Assembly (NCBI RefSeq): GCF_025211055.1
Contig: NZ_JAOARO010000094.1
Coordinates: 92,882 to 156,881, forward strand
Reading direction: 5' to 3'
DNA from: Vallitalea sp.
Lineage (GTDB): Bacteria > Bacillota > Clostridia > Lachnospirales > Vallitaleaceae
DNA length: 64,000 bases
The notes beneath the pieces are model-generated. The model did no database searches and was not told the DNA's origin. It worked only from the letters and a program-made list of their open reading frames with translations. Shown here piece after piece: positions 45,699 through 53,366 of this stretch. Position 1 is the first letter of the stretch, and each line of letters begins with the position of its first letter. Position numbers and translations under genes: made by a program.

Positions 45699-47840
45699 AT
45701 GAATATATTAAAAGTACTAGAAAAGGAATTAGATATCAAGGCTTGGCAGGTTGAAGCAACAGTCAAGTTAATTGATGAAGGCAATACTATTCCTTTTATT
45801 GCAAGATACCGTAAGGAAATGACAGGATCTCTAAGTGATGAGATATTACGTGAATTTAACGACCGTCTCACGTACCTAAGGAATTTGGAAGCTAAGAAAG
45901 AACAAGTTATCGCTAGTATTGAAGAGCAGGGAAAATTAACTGCTGAACTTAAAAAGTCTATACTATCAGCCAAGACATTAGTAGAAGTTGATGACCTCTA
46001 TAGACCATATAGACCAAAAAGAAGGACAAGAGCCACTATAGCTAAAGAAAAAGGACTAGAACCATTAGCTATAAAAATATGGATGCAGAACCTAAAATCA
46101 CCTGTAGAAGATATTGCTATAGAATATATAAATGAAGAAAAAGATGTAAAAACTGCTAAAGATGCAATAAATGGAGCAAAAGATATACTTGCTGAAATGA
46201 TATCTGATGAAGCAGATTACAGAAAAGAAATCAGAAGAAGAACCTTTACAAAAGGCAAATTAGTTGTAAAAGCAAAAGATAAAACAGCTCAATCAGTTTA
46301 TGAGATGTATTATGAATATGATGAAGAGATCAAGAAAATAGCTCCTCATAGAATATTAGCAATAAATAGAGGAGAAAAAGAAAAGATATTAGTTGTTAAG
46401 ATAGAAGCACCTATACAAGAAATAGAAAGTTATCTAAGAAATAAAGTTATAAGAGATTCTAATATATATACAACTCTAGTACTAGAAGAAGTTATTTCTG
46501 ACAGTTACAAAAGATTGATTTCACCAGCTATAGAGAGAGAAATAAGATCTGACTTGACAGAAAATGCTGAAGAAGGAGCAATAAAAGTATTTGGTAAGAA
46601 TTTGGATCAATTACTTATGCAGCCACCTATTGTAGGAAAAGTAGTACTTGCTCTAGACCCAGCCTTTAGGACTGGATGTAAAATAGCAGTAATAGACGGG
46701 ATAGGTAAAGTATTAGACACTACAGTGGTCTACCCAACACCACCACAAAATAAAATAAAAGAAGCTAAGATTAAATTAAAGGCATTAATTGAAAAACATG
46801 ATGTAGATATTATAGCTATTGGTAACGGTACTGCATCAAGAGAATCAGAACTATTTATTGCAGAAATGTTAAAAGAAATAGATAAAAACATTCATTATAT
46901 AATCGTTAATGAAGCAGGAGCATCAGTTTACTCAGCGTCTAAACTTGGTACTGAAGAATTTCCACAATTTGATGTTGCATTAAGAAGTGCAGTATCTATA
47001 GGAAGAAGATTACAGGACCCATTAGCTGAATTAGTTAAGATTGATCCAAAATCTATCGGTGTAGGACAATATCAACATGATATGAACCAAAAAAGATTAG
47101 GAGAAACATTGACTGGTGTAGTAGAAGACAGTGTTAACAAAGTAGGGGTTGACCTAAATACTGCATCACCATCCTTATTACAATATATTTCAGGTATTAG
47201 TAAAACAATAGCAAAAAATATTGTAATCTATAGAGAAACAGAAGGTAGATTCACTAATCGTAAACAATTGTTAAAAGTGTCAAAATTGGGTCCAAAAGCA
47301 TATGAGCAATGCGCAGGGTTTTTAAGGATAGTAGGTGGAGATAATCCTCTTGATAACACAGGTGTTCACCCTGAATCATATACTGCCAGTAAACAATTGA
47401 TAGATGAAATTGGTAATACTATTGAAGACTTAAACAGTAAAAAAATTAACGGGATCAATAGTAGAATTAATAATGTTGAAGACATGGCTGATAAGCTAGA
47501 AATAGGAGTGCCAACATTAAGAGATATTATCAAGGAATTAGAAAAACCTGGACGTGACCCTAGGGAAGAAATGCCAAAACCAATACTAAGAACTGATGTA
47601 TTAGAAATGGAAGATTTACAAGAAGGTATGGTCTTAAAAGGAACTGTCAGGAATGTTATTGATTTCGGAGCATTTGTTGATATTGGAGTTCACCAAGACG
47701 GATTAGTGCATATATCTGAAATGGCAGACAAATATATAAAACACCCTCTAGAAGTTGTAGCTGTAGGAGATATAATTAATGTAAGAGTAATGAATGTTGA
47801 TCTCAAGAAGAAGAGAATTGCATTATCAATGAAACTATAA
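45699..47840 (+). CDS. tex: Tex-type RNA-binding transcription accessory protein
   Basis: 713 residues, full length. Order of domains: N-terminal helical Tex_N (about 1-190), a YqgF/RuvC-like RNase H-fold (about 320-450; LALDPAFRTGCKIAVIDGIGKV), tandem helix-hairpin-helix motifs (about 480-560; NTASPSLLQYISGIS, KLLKVSKLGPKAY) and a C-terminal S1 domain (about 635-713; GMVLKGTVRNVIDFGAFVDIGVHQDGLVHISEMA). Tex binds nucleic acids and is linked to transcription and RNA metabolism; exact activity is debated. AAAGGAG precedes the ATG. It stands alone with a terminator after it. Confidence 0.95.
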   Translation: MNILKVLEKELDIKAWQVEATVKLIDEGNTIPFIARYRKEMTGSLSDEILREFNDRLTYLRNLEAKKEQVIASIEEQGKLTAELKKSILSAKTLVEVDDLYRPYRPKRRTRATIAKEKGLEPLAIKIWMQNLKSPVEDIAIEYINEEKDVKTAKDAINGAKDILAEMISDEADYRKEIRRRTFTKGKLVVKAKDKTAQSVYEMYYEYDEEIKKIAPHRILAINRGEKEKILVVKIEAPIQEIESYLRNKVIRDSNIYTTLVLEEVISDSYKRLISPAIEREIRSDLTENAEEGAIKVFGKNLDQLLMQPPIVGKVVLALDPAFRTGCKIAVIDGIGKVLDTTVVYPTPPQNKIKEAKIKLKALIEKHDVDIIAIGNGTASRESELFIAEMLKEIDKNIHYIIVNEAGASVYSASKLGTEEFPQFDVALRSAVSIGRRLQDPLAELVKIDPKSIGVGQYQHDMNQKRLGETLTGVVEDSVNKVGVDLNTASPSLLQYISGISKTIAKNIVIYRETEGRFTNRKQLLKVSKLGPKAYEQCAGFLRIVGGDNPLDNTGVHPESYTASKQLIDEIGNTIEDLNSKKINGINSRINNVEDMADKLEIGVPTLRDIIKELEKPGRDPREEMPKPILRTDVLEMEDLQEGMVLKGTVRNVIDFGAFVDIGVHQDGLVHISEMADKYIKHPLEVVAVGDIINVRVMNVDLKKKRIALSMKL

Positions 47841-47873
47841 TATTATTCATTAAGATATAGCTAAATATAATAT

Positions 47874-47920
47874 GGACTATCTCATAATAATTAATTGTAA
47901 TGAGATAGTCCTTATTATAT
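47874..47920 (+). terminator. terminator after tex
   Basis: 12-base-pair stem GGACTATCTCAT/ATGAGATAGTCC (47874-47885 and 47900-47911) followed by TTATTATAT. The T-run is broken, but the stem is strong. Confidence 0.75.
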
Positions 47921-48008
47921 AGCATAAGAACCTGTCAGATAATCGGTTTTTATTATACATAAACTTTATAATATAAACAAAGATATAATAATGTTAATGA
48001 TATCATTC

Positions 48009-48061
48009 AATATATTTAATTAAAACATTAATATATTTAATTCAAAAATTAAATATATTAA
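48009..48061. repeat. operator-like repeats before DUF2089 operon
   Basis: TTAATATATTTAATT at 48028-48042 and its perfect reverse complement at 48047-48061 form a 15-base inverted repeat with a 4-base spacer. AATATATTTAATT also occurs directly at 48009-48021. The array ends 9 bases before the -35 box at 48070, an ordinary place for a repressor or activator site. The sequence is only A and T, which lowers its specificity. Confidence 0.6.
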
Positions 48062-48069
48062 AATTGATA

Positions 48070-48098
48070 TTGACAAAATTAATTTTATGATATATATT
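48070..48098 (+). promoter_or_regulatory. promoter of the DUF2089 operon
   Basis: TTGACA (48070-48075), 17 bases, TATATT (48093-48098). Transcription would start near 48105, 35 bases before the first ATG. GAGGTG is the ribosome site of that gene. Confidence 0.75.
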
Positions 48099-48139
48099 AT
48101 TAATATAAGATGATCAATTATTATTAATGAGGTGAAAAA

Positions 48140-48565
48140 ATGAAATATAAAGCACCGGGGAAATGTCCAGTTTGTGGTGAAAAATTAGAAATAACAAAAT
48201 TAAACTGTCCAAAGTGTTCTACATCAATAGAAGGGGAATTCAGACCTTGCAGGTTTTGCAGATTACCAAAAGATGAACTTGAATTTATTAATACATTTAT
48301 TATGTGTAGAGGTAACATTAAAGATGTTGAAAAAGAATTAGGTATATCATATCCTACTGTTAGAAGTAAGTTAGATTCTGTAATAAAATCTTTAGGATTA
48401 GAGGATGAAAGTAAAAAAAGAAGTGAAAGAAAAGAAGTTAATTCTCAGAAAAGAGATTCCCTAAACCAGTTAAAAGAATTAAAACAACAGATATTAGATA
48501 AGTTGGCTAATGGACAATTAACAACAAAAGAAGCTATGGATAAAATAAAAAAATTAAAGAGTTAA
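48140..48565 (+). CDS. DUF2089 zinc-ribbon / HTH protein
   Basis: 141 residues. Cysteine pairs CPVCGEKL, CPKCS and CRFCRLP (about 9-49) suggest a zinc ribbon. Residues about 50-85 (FINTFIMCRGNIKDVEKELGISYPTVRSKLDSVIK) look like a helix-turn-helix of the DUF2089 type, and the last 35 residues are a short helical SHOCT-like tail (LANGQLTTKEAMDKI). A DNA-binding regulator is likely, and the inverted repeats before its promoter could be its own operator. It starts an operon of small membrane-linked proteins. Family function is not established to my knowledge. Confidence 0.82.
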   Translation: MKYKAPGKCPVCGEKLEITKLNCPKCSTSIEGEFRPCRFCRLPKDELEFINTFIMCRGNIKDVEKELGISYPTVRSKLDSVIKSLGLEDESKKRSERKEVNSQKRDSLNQLKELKQQILDKLANGQLTTKEAMDKIKKLKS

Positions 48566-48623
48566 ATAACTTGATTTACAAAATAAAGGTGATATAAATA
48601 TTTTTATAGAGAGGATTGTTAGT

Positions 48624-49070
48624 ATGAGTGAAGAAAAGAAAATTTTAGAAATGATTGAAAAAGGTCAAATTACTGCTGAAGAAGGTATGGAATTACTACA
48701 AGCGTTAAGAGATGTAGACATAGAGCAGGAAGAAAATATTATTGAAGAATATAAAATACCTGTTCCAAAAAGAGAATTCAAATTTTTACGGATAAAAGTA
48801 ATAACCGAAAAAGGTGAAACAAAAGTCAATGTTAATATACCAATAAAACTTATTAAAGCATTAGGTGGAATATTACCTCAAGCTAATAATTTAATCCCAG
48901 AGGATGTTAAAAGCCAAATGAACGAAAAAGGTATTAATCTTGGGTCTATAGATGTTAATAAAATATTAAGTGCTTTGGAATCAGGTGAATTAGAAGATAC
49001 GGTATTAGTTGATGTAGAAACTTATGATGAAGAAGATGGTAAAACTCAGGTAAAAATATATGTGGAATAG
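48624..49070 (+). CDS. SHOCT-like domain protein
   Basis: 148 residues. The first 35 (KILEMIEKGQITAEEGMELLQALRD) form the SHOCT-like helix pair that also ends the preceding protein. The remainder (about 50-148) is a beta-rich region with IKVITEKGETKVNVNIPIKL, an Asn-rich loop and an acidic end. Similar modules occur in YvlB-type cell-envelope stress proteins of Bacillus, which carry a longer adhesin-like domain. It is cytoplasmic as there is no membrane segment. GAGAGG precedes the ATG. It overlaps the next ORF by 11 bases. Role unknown. Confidence 0.78.
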   Translation: MSEEKKILEMIEKGQITAEEGMELLQALRDVDIEQEENIIEEYKIPVPKREFKFLRIKVITEKGETKVNVNIPIKLIKALGGILPQANNLIPEDVKSQMNEKGINLGSIDVNKILSALESGELEDTVLVDVETYDEEDGKTQVKIYVE

Positions 49071-49362
49071 AACCTGGCTACTTAAGATAAAAATCAAATC
49101 CAAAAAAACAAGAATAGTTATTCCTGTACCATTATTCATATTTAGTCAGTTGTTAGATTGTACTATGGACCTATTAGCAATTATAGCTTTTTTTACTCCA
49201 AGAACCAATATTGCAATAAAAAACAGCAAATATAACTTAAAAGAAATTATTAGAACAATATATAAGATATTAGAATCTCTAAAAGAAATTAAATATTGTA
49301 AGCCTTTTGATTTTGTTGATATTCAGACAAAAGAAGACATAGTTAAAATAAGTTTGAAATAA
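49060..49362 (+). CDS. small membrane-associated protein, unknown
   Basis: 100 residues. The ATG at 49060 overlaps the end of the previous gene, so translation is probably coupled; no separate Shine-Dalgarno is clear. It has a basic start (MWNRTWLLKIKIKSKKTR), a hydrophobic stretch (about 21-46, PVPLFIFSQLLDCTMDLLAIIAFF), then a Lys/Glu-rich tail. I do not recognise a family. Being inside the DUF2089/SHOCT/YvlD-like operon, it could belong to an envelope-stress unit; this is inference. Confidence 0.6.
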   Translation: MWNRTWLLKIKIKSKKTRIVIPVPLFIFSQLLDCTMDLLAIIAFFTPRTNIAIKNSKYNLKEIIRTIYKILESLKEIKYCKPFDFVDIQTKEDIVKISLK

Positions 49363-49378
49363 AAAGGAGTGTGGTATT

Positions 49379-49537
49379 ATGTTAGATAGTAATTTACATT
49401 ATTACAGTGTGTTTGGTAATATACAGCCTAATAGAAGTATTAAGGATTATAGAGAGATATTACTTAGGGAACAGTTCATTAGATTAAACAAGAATACCAA
49501 TGTAAAATATAGAAATAAGTCTGAAACTAATATATAA
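49379..49537 (+). CDS. 52-residue small ORF with strong ribosome site
   Basis: ATG at 49379 is preceded by AAAAAGGAG 8 bases upstream. The frame runs 52 codons to TAA at 49535-49537. The product is hydrophilic, with YYSVFGNIQPN and LLREQFIRLNKN; pI basic at the end, no membrane segment. The gap to the previous gene is 16 bases and to the next start 15 bases, each with its own Shine-Dalgarno, which supports real translation. I do not recognise the protein. Confidence 0.6.
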   Translation: MLDSNLHYYSVFGNIQPNRSIKDYREILLREQFIRLNKNTNVKYRNKSETNI

Positions 49538-49552
49538 TAAAGGAGAATAATA

Positions 49553-49915
49553 GTGAATAGAATATGCTATAAATATATACTATATGTGCTGGTATTTATT
49601 ATTAGCCCATATGTCTTTCAAGGGGTAAGTCTTGATCATCCATCTACAGCACTTATAGCAGCACTGGTTTTTGTTTTGGTAAATACTTTAATAAAACCGT
49701 TATTATTACTTGTTACACTGCCTATTAATATAATTAGTCTTGGATTATTCAGCTTAATCATTAATACTTGGATGATAATGTTGATGGATAAGATGGTAGG
49801 CGGGATAAATATATCAGGATTTTGGTTATCTGCGATAATTGCATTAATCATAACTTTGTTGAACGAAGTGTTACTTGATGAAAAAAGGACAAAAAGAAGA
49901 TATAGGAAAAATTGA
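49553..49915 (+). CDS. phage-holin-family (YvlD-like) membrane protein
   Basis: 120 residues from the GTG at 49553 (AAAGGAG upstream). Four hydrophobic segments (about 7-23, 31-48, 55-75, 84-107) with LVNTLIKPLLLLVTLPINIISLGLF match the four-helix holin superfamily IV, as in B. subtilis YvlD. Such proteins occur widely outside phages; no lysis gene is present, so a phage role is unlikely. YvlD is linked to envelope stress in Bacillus, which fits the upstream SHOCT-like gene. It closes the operon that began at DUF2089. Confidence 0.8.
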   Translation: MNRICYKYILYVLVFIISPYVFQGVSLDHPSTALIAALVFVLVNTLIKPLLLLVTLPINIISLGLFSLIINTWMIMLMDKMVGGINISGFWLSAIIALIITLLNEVLLDEKRTKRRYRKN

Positions 49916-49952
49916 ATTATATTGTAAGTAAGTTAGAAAAATAATAACTATA

Positions 49953-49981
49953 TTGACAATTATATAATAATGAAATATAAT
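49953..49981 (+). promoter_or_regulatory. consensus promoter of the FMN riboswitch/ribU
   Basis: TTGACA (49953-49958), 17 bases, TATAAT (49976-49981), a perfect match to the vegetative sigma factor consensus. Transcription would begin near 49988, 41 bases before the riboswitch. Confidence 0.85.
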
Positions 49982-50028
49982 ATAAATTGTAGTAAGAAAC
50001 ATAAAAACAATAAAACTTTATATTAAAA

Positions 50029-50136
50029 TTCTTCAGGGCAGGGTGTAATTCCCGACCGGCGGTTATAGTCCGCGAGCCTAATGGCTGACTTGGTGTAATT
50101 CCAAGACCGACAGTATAGTCTGGATGAGAGAAGAGA
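50029..50136 (+). ncRNA. FMN riboswitch (RFN element)
   Basis: Closing stem TTCTTC (50029-50034) with GAAGA near 50130-50135, and the conserved blocks AGGGCAGGGTG, CCCGACCGGCGG, GCGAGCC, TTGGTGTAATTCCAAGACCGACAG and TGGATGAGAGAAGAG in order. It binds flavin mononucleotide; binding should favour the terminator that follows and shut off ribU when flavin is plentiful. The core is complete. It sits in the 322-base gap 49916-50237. Confidence 0.95.
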
Positions 50137-50160
50137 TTAAATTTATTATTTATGATAATA

Positions 50161-50192
50161 ACACCTTGGAGATATTTCTAAGGTGTTTTTTT
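50161..50192 (+). terminator. riboswitch-controlled terminator
   Basis: ACACCTT (50161-50167) and AAGGTGT (50180-50186) followed by TTTTTT. It lies between the FMN aptamer and ribU, so it is the expression platform of the riboswitch. Confidence 0.9.
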
Positions 50193-50237
50193 ATTATTTA
50201 ATCGGTCCAGAAGATTTTTATGGAAGGAGAGAATTAA

Positions 50238-50831
50238 ATGGAAAAAATTAGTAAGTGTAATATCAATGGAACAAATAGTGGTAAGTCAATAAGATTTAAT
50301 ACCATGTATCTAGTAAAAATAGCTTTATTATCTGCAATAGCATATATCATATTTTTATTTGAATTCCCGCTACCTTATTTTCCACCTTTCTTAGAAATTG
50401 ATTTCAGTGACACAGTAGCAATCTTGGGTGGAATAATACTAGGTCCTATGGCAGCTGTTATAATTCAATTCATTAAGAATCTACTTAGATTATTACTTAT
50501 GAATTCAGGTACTGGTGGAATAGGCGAATTGGCTAATTTATTAGTTGGAATAGCTTATGTATTACCATTCTGTCTTATATTCAGACGAAATAATTTAAAA
50601 AGATTTATTACTGGTAGTGTAGCTGCAATTATAATTATGACAGTTACAGCAGGACTTGTTAATTATTTTATCAATATTCCAGTGTATCTAGGTAGTACAC
50701 CACATGCAGAGAAAATGAATATGATATATTCTTTCTATATTCCTTTTAATCTAATAAAAGGGGTTATAGTTACAATAGCTAGTTATGTGGCAGTTAAAGC
50801 ATTTAAACAAGTAATTAATAAACTGCAATAA
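50238..50831 (+). CDS. ribU: riboflavin transporter, ECF S component
   Basis: 197 residues with AAGGAGAG upstream. Six predicted membrane segments and the RibU signature FEFPLPYFPPFLEIDFSDT (about 47-65) and NSGTGGIGELANL (about 94-106). RibU binds riboflavin and works with the shared EcfA/EcfT energising module, which is encoded elsewhere. The FMN riboswitch immediately upstream confirms the substrate class and gives feedback control. A roughly 25-residue hydrophilic Asn/Ser-rich start precedes the first helix, somewhat longer than usual. A strong terminator follows. Confidence 0.95.
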   Translation: MEKISKCNINGTNSGKSIRFNTMYLVKIALLSAIAYIIFLFEFPLPYFPPFLEIDFSDTVAILGGIILGPMAAVIIQFIKNLLRLLLMNSGTGGIGELANLLVGIAYVLPFCLIFRRNNLKRFITGSVAAIIIMTVTAGLVNYFINIPVYLGSTPHAEKMNMIYSFYIPFNLIKGVIVTIASYVAVKAFKQVINKLQ

Positions 50832-50851
50832 TAGAATAAGAATCTTTAAAG

Positions 50852-50877
50852 ACCTAGATTATATCTAGGTTTTTTTG
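50852..50877 (+). terminator. terminator after ribU
   Basis: ACCTAGA (50852-50858) pairs with TCTAGGT (50864-50870), followed by TTTTTT. Confidence 0.88.
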
Positions 50878-50964
50878 TTAATAAATATTAATAAAGGATA
50901 ATTTTTTTAAAGAATAAAATAAAACAGTGAGACTAGTTTTGTACTAGCTAAATTCTCTTAAAAG

Positions 50965-50973
50965 TGCTATAAT
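50965..50973 (+). promoter_or_regulatory. extended -10 promoter before the YcxB-like gene
   Basis: TGC directly before TATAAT (50968-50973) makes an extended -10. No good -35 lies 17 bases upstream. The start would be near 50980, leaving a 20-base leader with TGGAGG for the gene at 51000. Confidence 0.5.
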
Positions 50974-50999
50974 ACCTATCAAAAGATATTGTTAAATAA

Positions 51000-51677
51000 T
51001 TGGAGGTTAATATGGCAACGAAAAAAAAGAATAAAAATAGGAATAATAATAACAATAATACTAAAAATGGCAAAAATATAAATAACAACATCAAGAAAAA
51101 TAATAATGACAAAACTAATATAAAAAATAAAAAAAACTTCAAAAAGAATACTGAGATAGAATTAAGTATAAAAATAGTTGACAAAGATATGTTCTATTTC
51201 ATGCTGGGACATGTTTATTCAAAGCTAAGTAGTAAAATAACTCTATTATTTAGTATAGTATGTCTTATATTATTTCCTATATCCTTTTTATGGAAAGATA
51301 CTTTTATGACGCTTGTGTTATTGTTTGGAGCATTGACTTATCTTGTTATTTCTCCATTAATGCTATATCTACAATCAAAAAAACAAGTTGCAACTAACCC
51401 AGTATTCAAAGAACCTATTTTGTACAAAATCAATAATGAAGGATTTTATGTATCACAAGCTGGTGAGTGGATAGAATTTCTTTGGGAAAATTTATACAAA
51501 GTGGTTCAAAGAAAGTATAATATACTATTTTACATAAGTAAGGATCAAGCGTTTATTATTCCAGTCAGACTAATAGAAGATGGAAAAAACATAGTTAAAA
51601 TAAAACAAATTGTATCTAATAAAATGGATACATCCAGATATAAATTTACGAAAGAAAAGAATGAAGGGAAGATTTGA
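51000..51677 (+). CDS. YcxB-like membrane protein with Asn/Lys-rich head
   Basis: 225 residues. The first 55 are almost all Asn and Lys (low complexity, predicted disordered). Two membrane helices follow (about 82-100 and 104-124), then a YcxB-like domain (about 140-220; LYKINNEGFYVSQAGEWIEFLWENLYKVVQRKYNILFYI). YcxB-family function is unknown to me. The low-complexity head may be a real extension or a repeat-expanded start; an internal ATG could be used, but the ribosome site TGGAGG sits at 51000. Its TGA is directly followed by the tsaE start codon, so the two are coupled. Confidence 0.72.
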   Translation: MEVNMATKKKNKNRNNNNNNTKNGKNINNNIKKNNNDKTNIKNKKNFKKNTEIELSIKIVDKDMFYFMLGHVYSKLSSKITLLFSIVCLILFPISFLWKDTFMTLVLLFGALTYLVISPLMLYLQSKKQVATNPVFKEPILYKINNEGFYVSQAGEWIEFLWENLYKVVQRKYNILFYISKDQAFIIPVRLIEDGKNIVKIKQIVSNKMDTSRYKFTKEKNEGKI

Positions 51678-52112
51678 TTGATATATAAATCATTTTCAGC
51701 AGATGAAACTAAAAAAATCGGTAAGGAACTTGGACAAGATGCAAAAAAAGGTCAGATATATTGTCTTATAGGTGATTTAGGAGTAGGAAAAACAGTGTTT
51801 ACTAAAGGTTTTGCCGAAGGACTTGGAATTGACGAACATATTACTAGCCCAACATTTACTATAGTGAACGAATATCATACTGACAAATTTAATTTCAATC
51901 ATTTTGATGTCTATAGAATAGATGATCCTGATGAAATGTATGAAATAGGTTATGAAGAATACTTTTATAATGATGGAGTATGCTTAATAGAATGGGCAAA
52001 TTTAATAAAAGAAATAATACCAGAAGAAGCAATATGGATTAATATAGAGAAAGACCTAGACAAAGGTTTGGATTACAGACAAATAACCATTGCTGGAGGA
52101 ATAAACAGATGA
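51678..52112 (+). CDS. tsaE: tRNA t6A biosynthesis ATPase TsaE
   Basis: 144 residues. The TTG at 51678 directly follows the TGA of the preceding gene. A P-loop GDLGVGKTVFTKG (about 33-44), the following SPTFTIVNEY switch-like segment and a C-terminal IEWANLI mark TsaE (YjeE/YdiB). It works with TsaD and TsaB to make N6-threonylcarbamoyl-adenosine at position 37 of ANN-decoding tRNAs; its ATPase helps reset TsaD-TsaB. Overlaps tsaB by 4 bases (ATGA). tsaD is 8 kb away at 60366. Confidence 0.95.
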   Translation: MIYKSFSADETKKIGKELGQDAKKGQIYCLIGDLGVGKTVFTKGFAEGLGIDEHITSPTFTIVNEYHTDKFNFNHFDVYRIDDPDEMYEIGYEEYFYNDGVCLIEWANLIKEIIPEEAIWINIEKDLDKGLDYRQITIAGGINR

Positions 52113-52822
52113 AAGTTTTAGCTATTGAAAGTTCTGCTGTAGCTGCATCTATTGCTGTTGCAGAAGATAATAAGTTACTATGCGAATATACAACGAATTA
52201 TAAGAAAACACATTCACAGACTTTAATGCCAATGATAGAAGAAGTTACCAATATGATTAATCTTGAACTTAGTGAATTAGACATAATAGCAGTTTCTAAA
52301 GGACCAGGTTCCTTTACAGGATTAAGAATTGGTGTTGCAACGGCAAAGGGGTTGGCTCATACTTTGGAAATTCCTATAGTTGGAGTACCAACACTGGACG
52401 CTTTAGCTTATAATATTGGATATACAGACAAAATAATATGTCCATTAATGGATGCTAGAAGAAGTCAAGTATATACTGGATTATATTCATATAATAATAA
52501 TATATTTAATACTATCTTACCTAGTACAGTTGTTCCAGTAGAAGATATATTTGAAGAGATTAAAAAAATAGGTAGAGGAGTTATTTTCTTGGGAGATGGT
52601 GTAGCTCCTAATATTGATAGAATAAAAAATAATTTTTCTAATAACGAATATGTATTAGCCCCTTTAAATAATAATATACAAAGAGCATCCTCAGTTGCTG
52701 CTTTGGGCATATTAAATGCATTAAAGGGAGAGACGGAAAGTTATATGAACTTCAAACCTATCTATCTAAGAAAGTCCCAGGCAGAAAGGGAATTTGAAAG
52801 GAAACATAATACATGTATCTAG
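52109..52822 (+). CDS. tsaB: tRNA t6A biosynthesis protein TsaB
   Basis: 237 residues, overlapping tsaE by 4 bases and rimI by 10. The N-terminal half has the ASKHA-fold signature LAIESSAVAASIAV (about 3-16), SKGPGSFTGLRIGVATAKGLA (about 66-86) and a C-terminal extension KPIYLRKSQAE. TsaB is the non-catalytic partner of TsaD that brings in TsaE. The tsaE-tsaB-rimI overlap is the usual Firmicutes arrangement and indicates translational coupling. Confidence 0.95.
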   Translation: MKVLAIESSAVAASIAVAEDNKLLCEYTTNYKKTHSQTLMPMIEEVTNMINLELSELDIIAVSKGPGSFTGLRIGVATAKGLAHTLEIPIVGVPTLDALAYNIGYTDKIICPLMDARRSQVYTGLYSYNNNIFNTILPSTVVPVEDIFEEIKKIGRGVIFLGDGVAPNIDRIKNNFSNNEYVLAPLNNNIQRASSVAALGILNALKGETESYMNFKPIYLRKSQAEREFERKHNTCI

Positions 52823-53256
52823 CACGTAGAATGAAGCTTAAGGATATAGAGGAAGTACATTCTATAGAAAAAAATACTTTTCCTAGTCCTTGGTCAAAAG
52901 ATGCATTTACCAACGAGTTAATGAGTAATACACATTCAATATATATGGTAATACAAGAAGACGATACTATAATAGCATATGCAGGATTATGGAATATTGT
53001 GGGAGAAGGTCATATTACCAATATAGCAGTTAAAAAAGAAAGAAGAGGAGTTGGGTTTGGTAGAAAAATAACAGAGGCTCTTATATATGAAGGGAAAAAA
53101 CAAGGCATTACATCTTTTACTTTAGAAGTTAGAGTAAGTAACGAAAATGCAATTAAATTATACGAAAAGTTAGGATTTGAAATAGCTGGATTAAGAAAGA
53201 ATTTTTATGATAAACCTAATGAAGATGCATATATAATGTGGAAACAAGACTTATAG
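52813..53256 (+). CDS. rimI: ribosomal protein S18 N-acetyltransferase RimI
   Basis: 147 residues of GNAT fold. Acetyl-CoA-binding motif A is seen as VKKERRGVGFGRKITEALI (about 75-93), then FTLEVRVSNENAIKLYEKLGFEI (about 102-124) and the C-terminal YDKPNEDAYIMWKQDL. RimI acetylates the N-terminus of ribosomal protein S18, and in many Firmicutes it is cotranscribed with tsaB. It starts inside tsaB by 10 bases and ends inside a terminator stem. Another protein substrate is possible, as for GNAT relatives. Confidence 0.92.
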   Translation: MYLARRMKLKDIEEVHSIEKNTFPSPWSKDAFTNELMSNTHSIYMVIQEDDTIIAYAGLWNIVGEGHITNIAVKKERRGVGFGRKITEALIYEGKKQGITSFTLEVRVSNENAIKLYEKLGFEIAGLRKNFYDKPNEDAYIMWKQDL

Positions 53257-53279
53257 CCTTAGCAGGGCTATTTTTTTTT
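53253..53279 (+). terminator. terminator overlapping the rimI stop
   Basis: ATAGCC (53253-53258) pairs with GGCTAT (53266-53271), and a run of nine T follows. The TAG stop of rimI lies in the ascending arm. Confidence 0.88.
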
Positions 53280-53366
53280 ATTAATTATTAACAACACACC
53301 TTATAAATGTATAAGATAAAGTATATGAAACTTTAAAGGGCAAAGGGTATAGGGAGGAGCTGCTTA

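Noticed and set aside
49553..49915. Holin-family gene as a sign of a prophage
   Set aside because: No endolysin, capsid, integrase or other phage gene is near; the family is common in chromosomal YvlD-type operons.
50948..51184. 78-residue minus-strand ORF rich in Phe and Leu
   Set aside because: It is the mirror of the Asn/Lys-rich codons of the YcxB-like gene.
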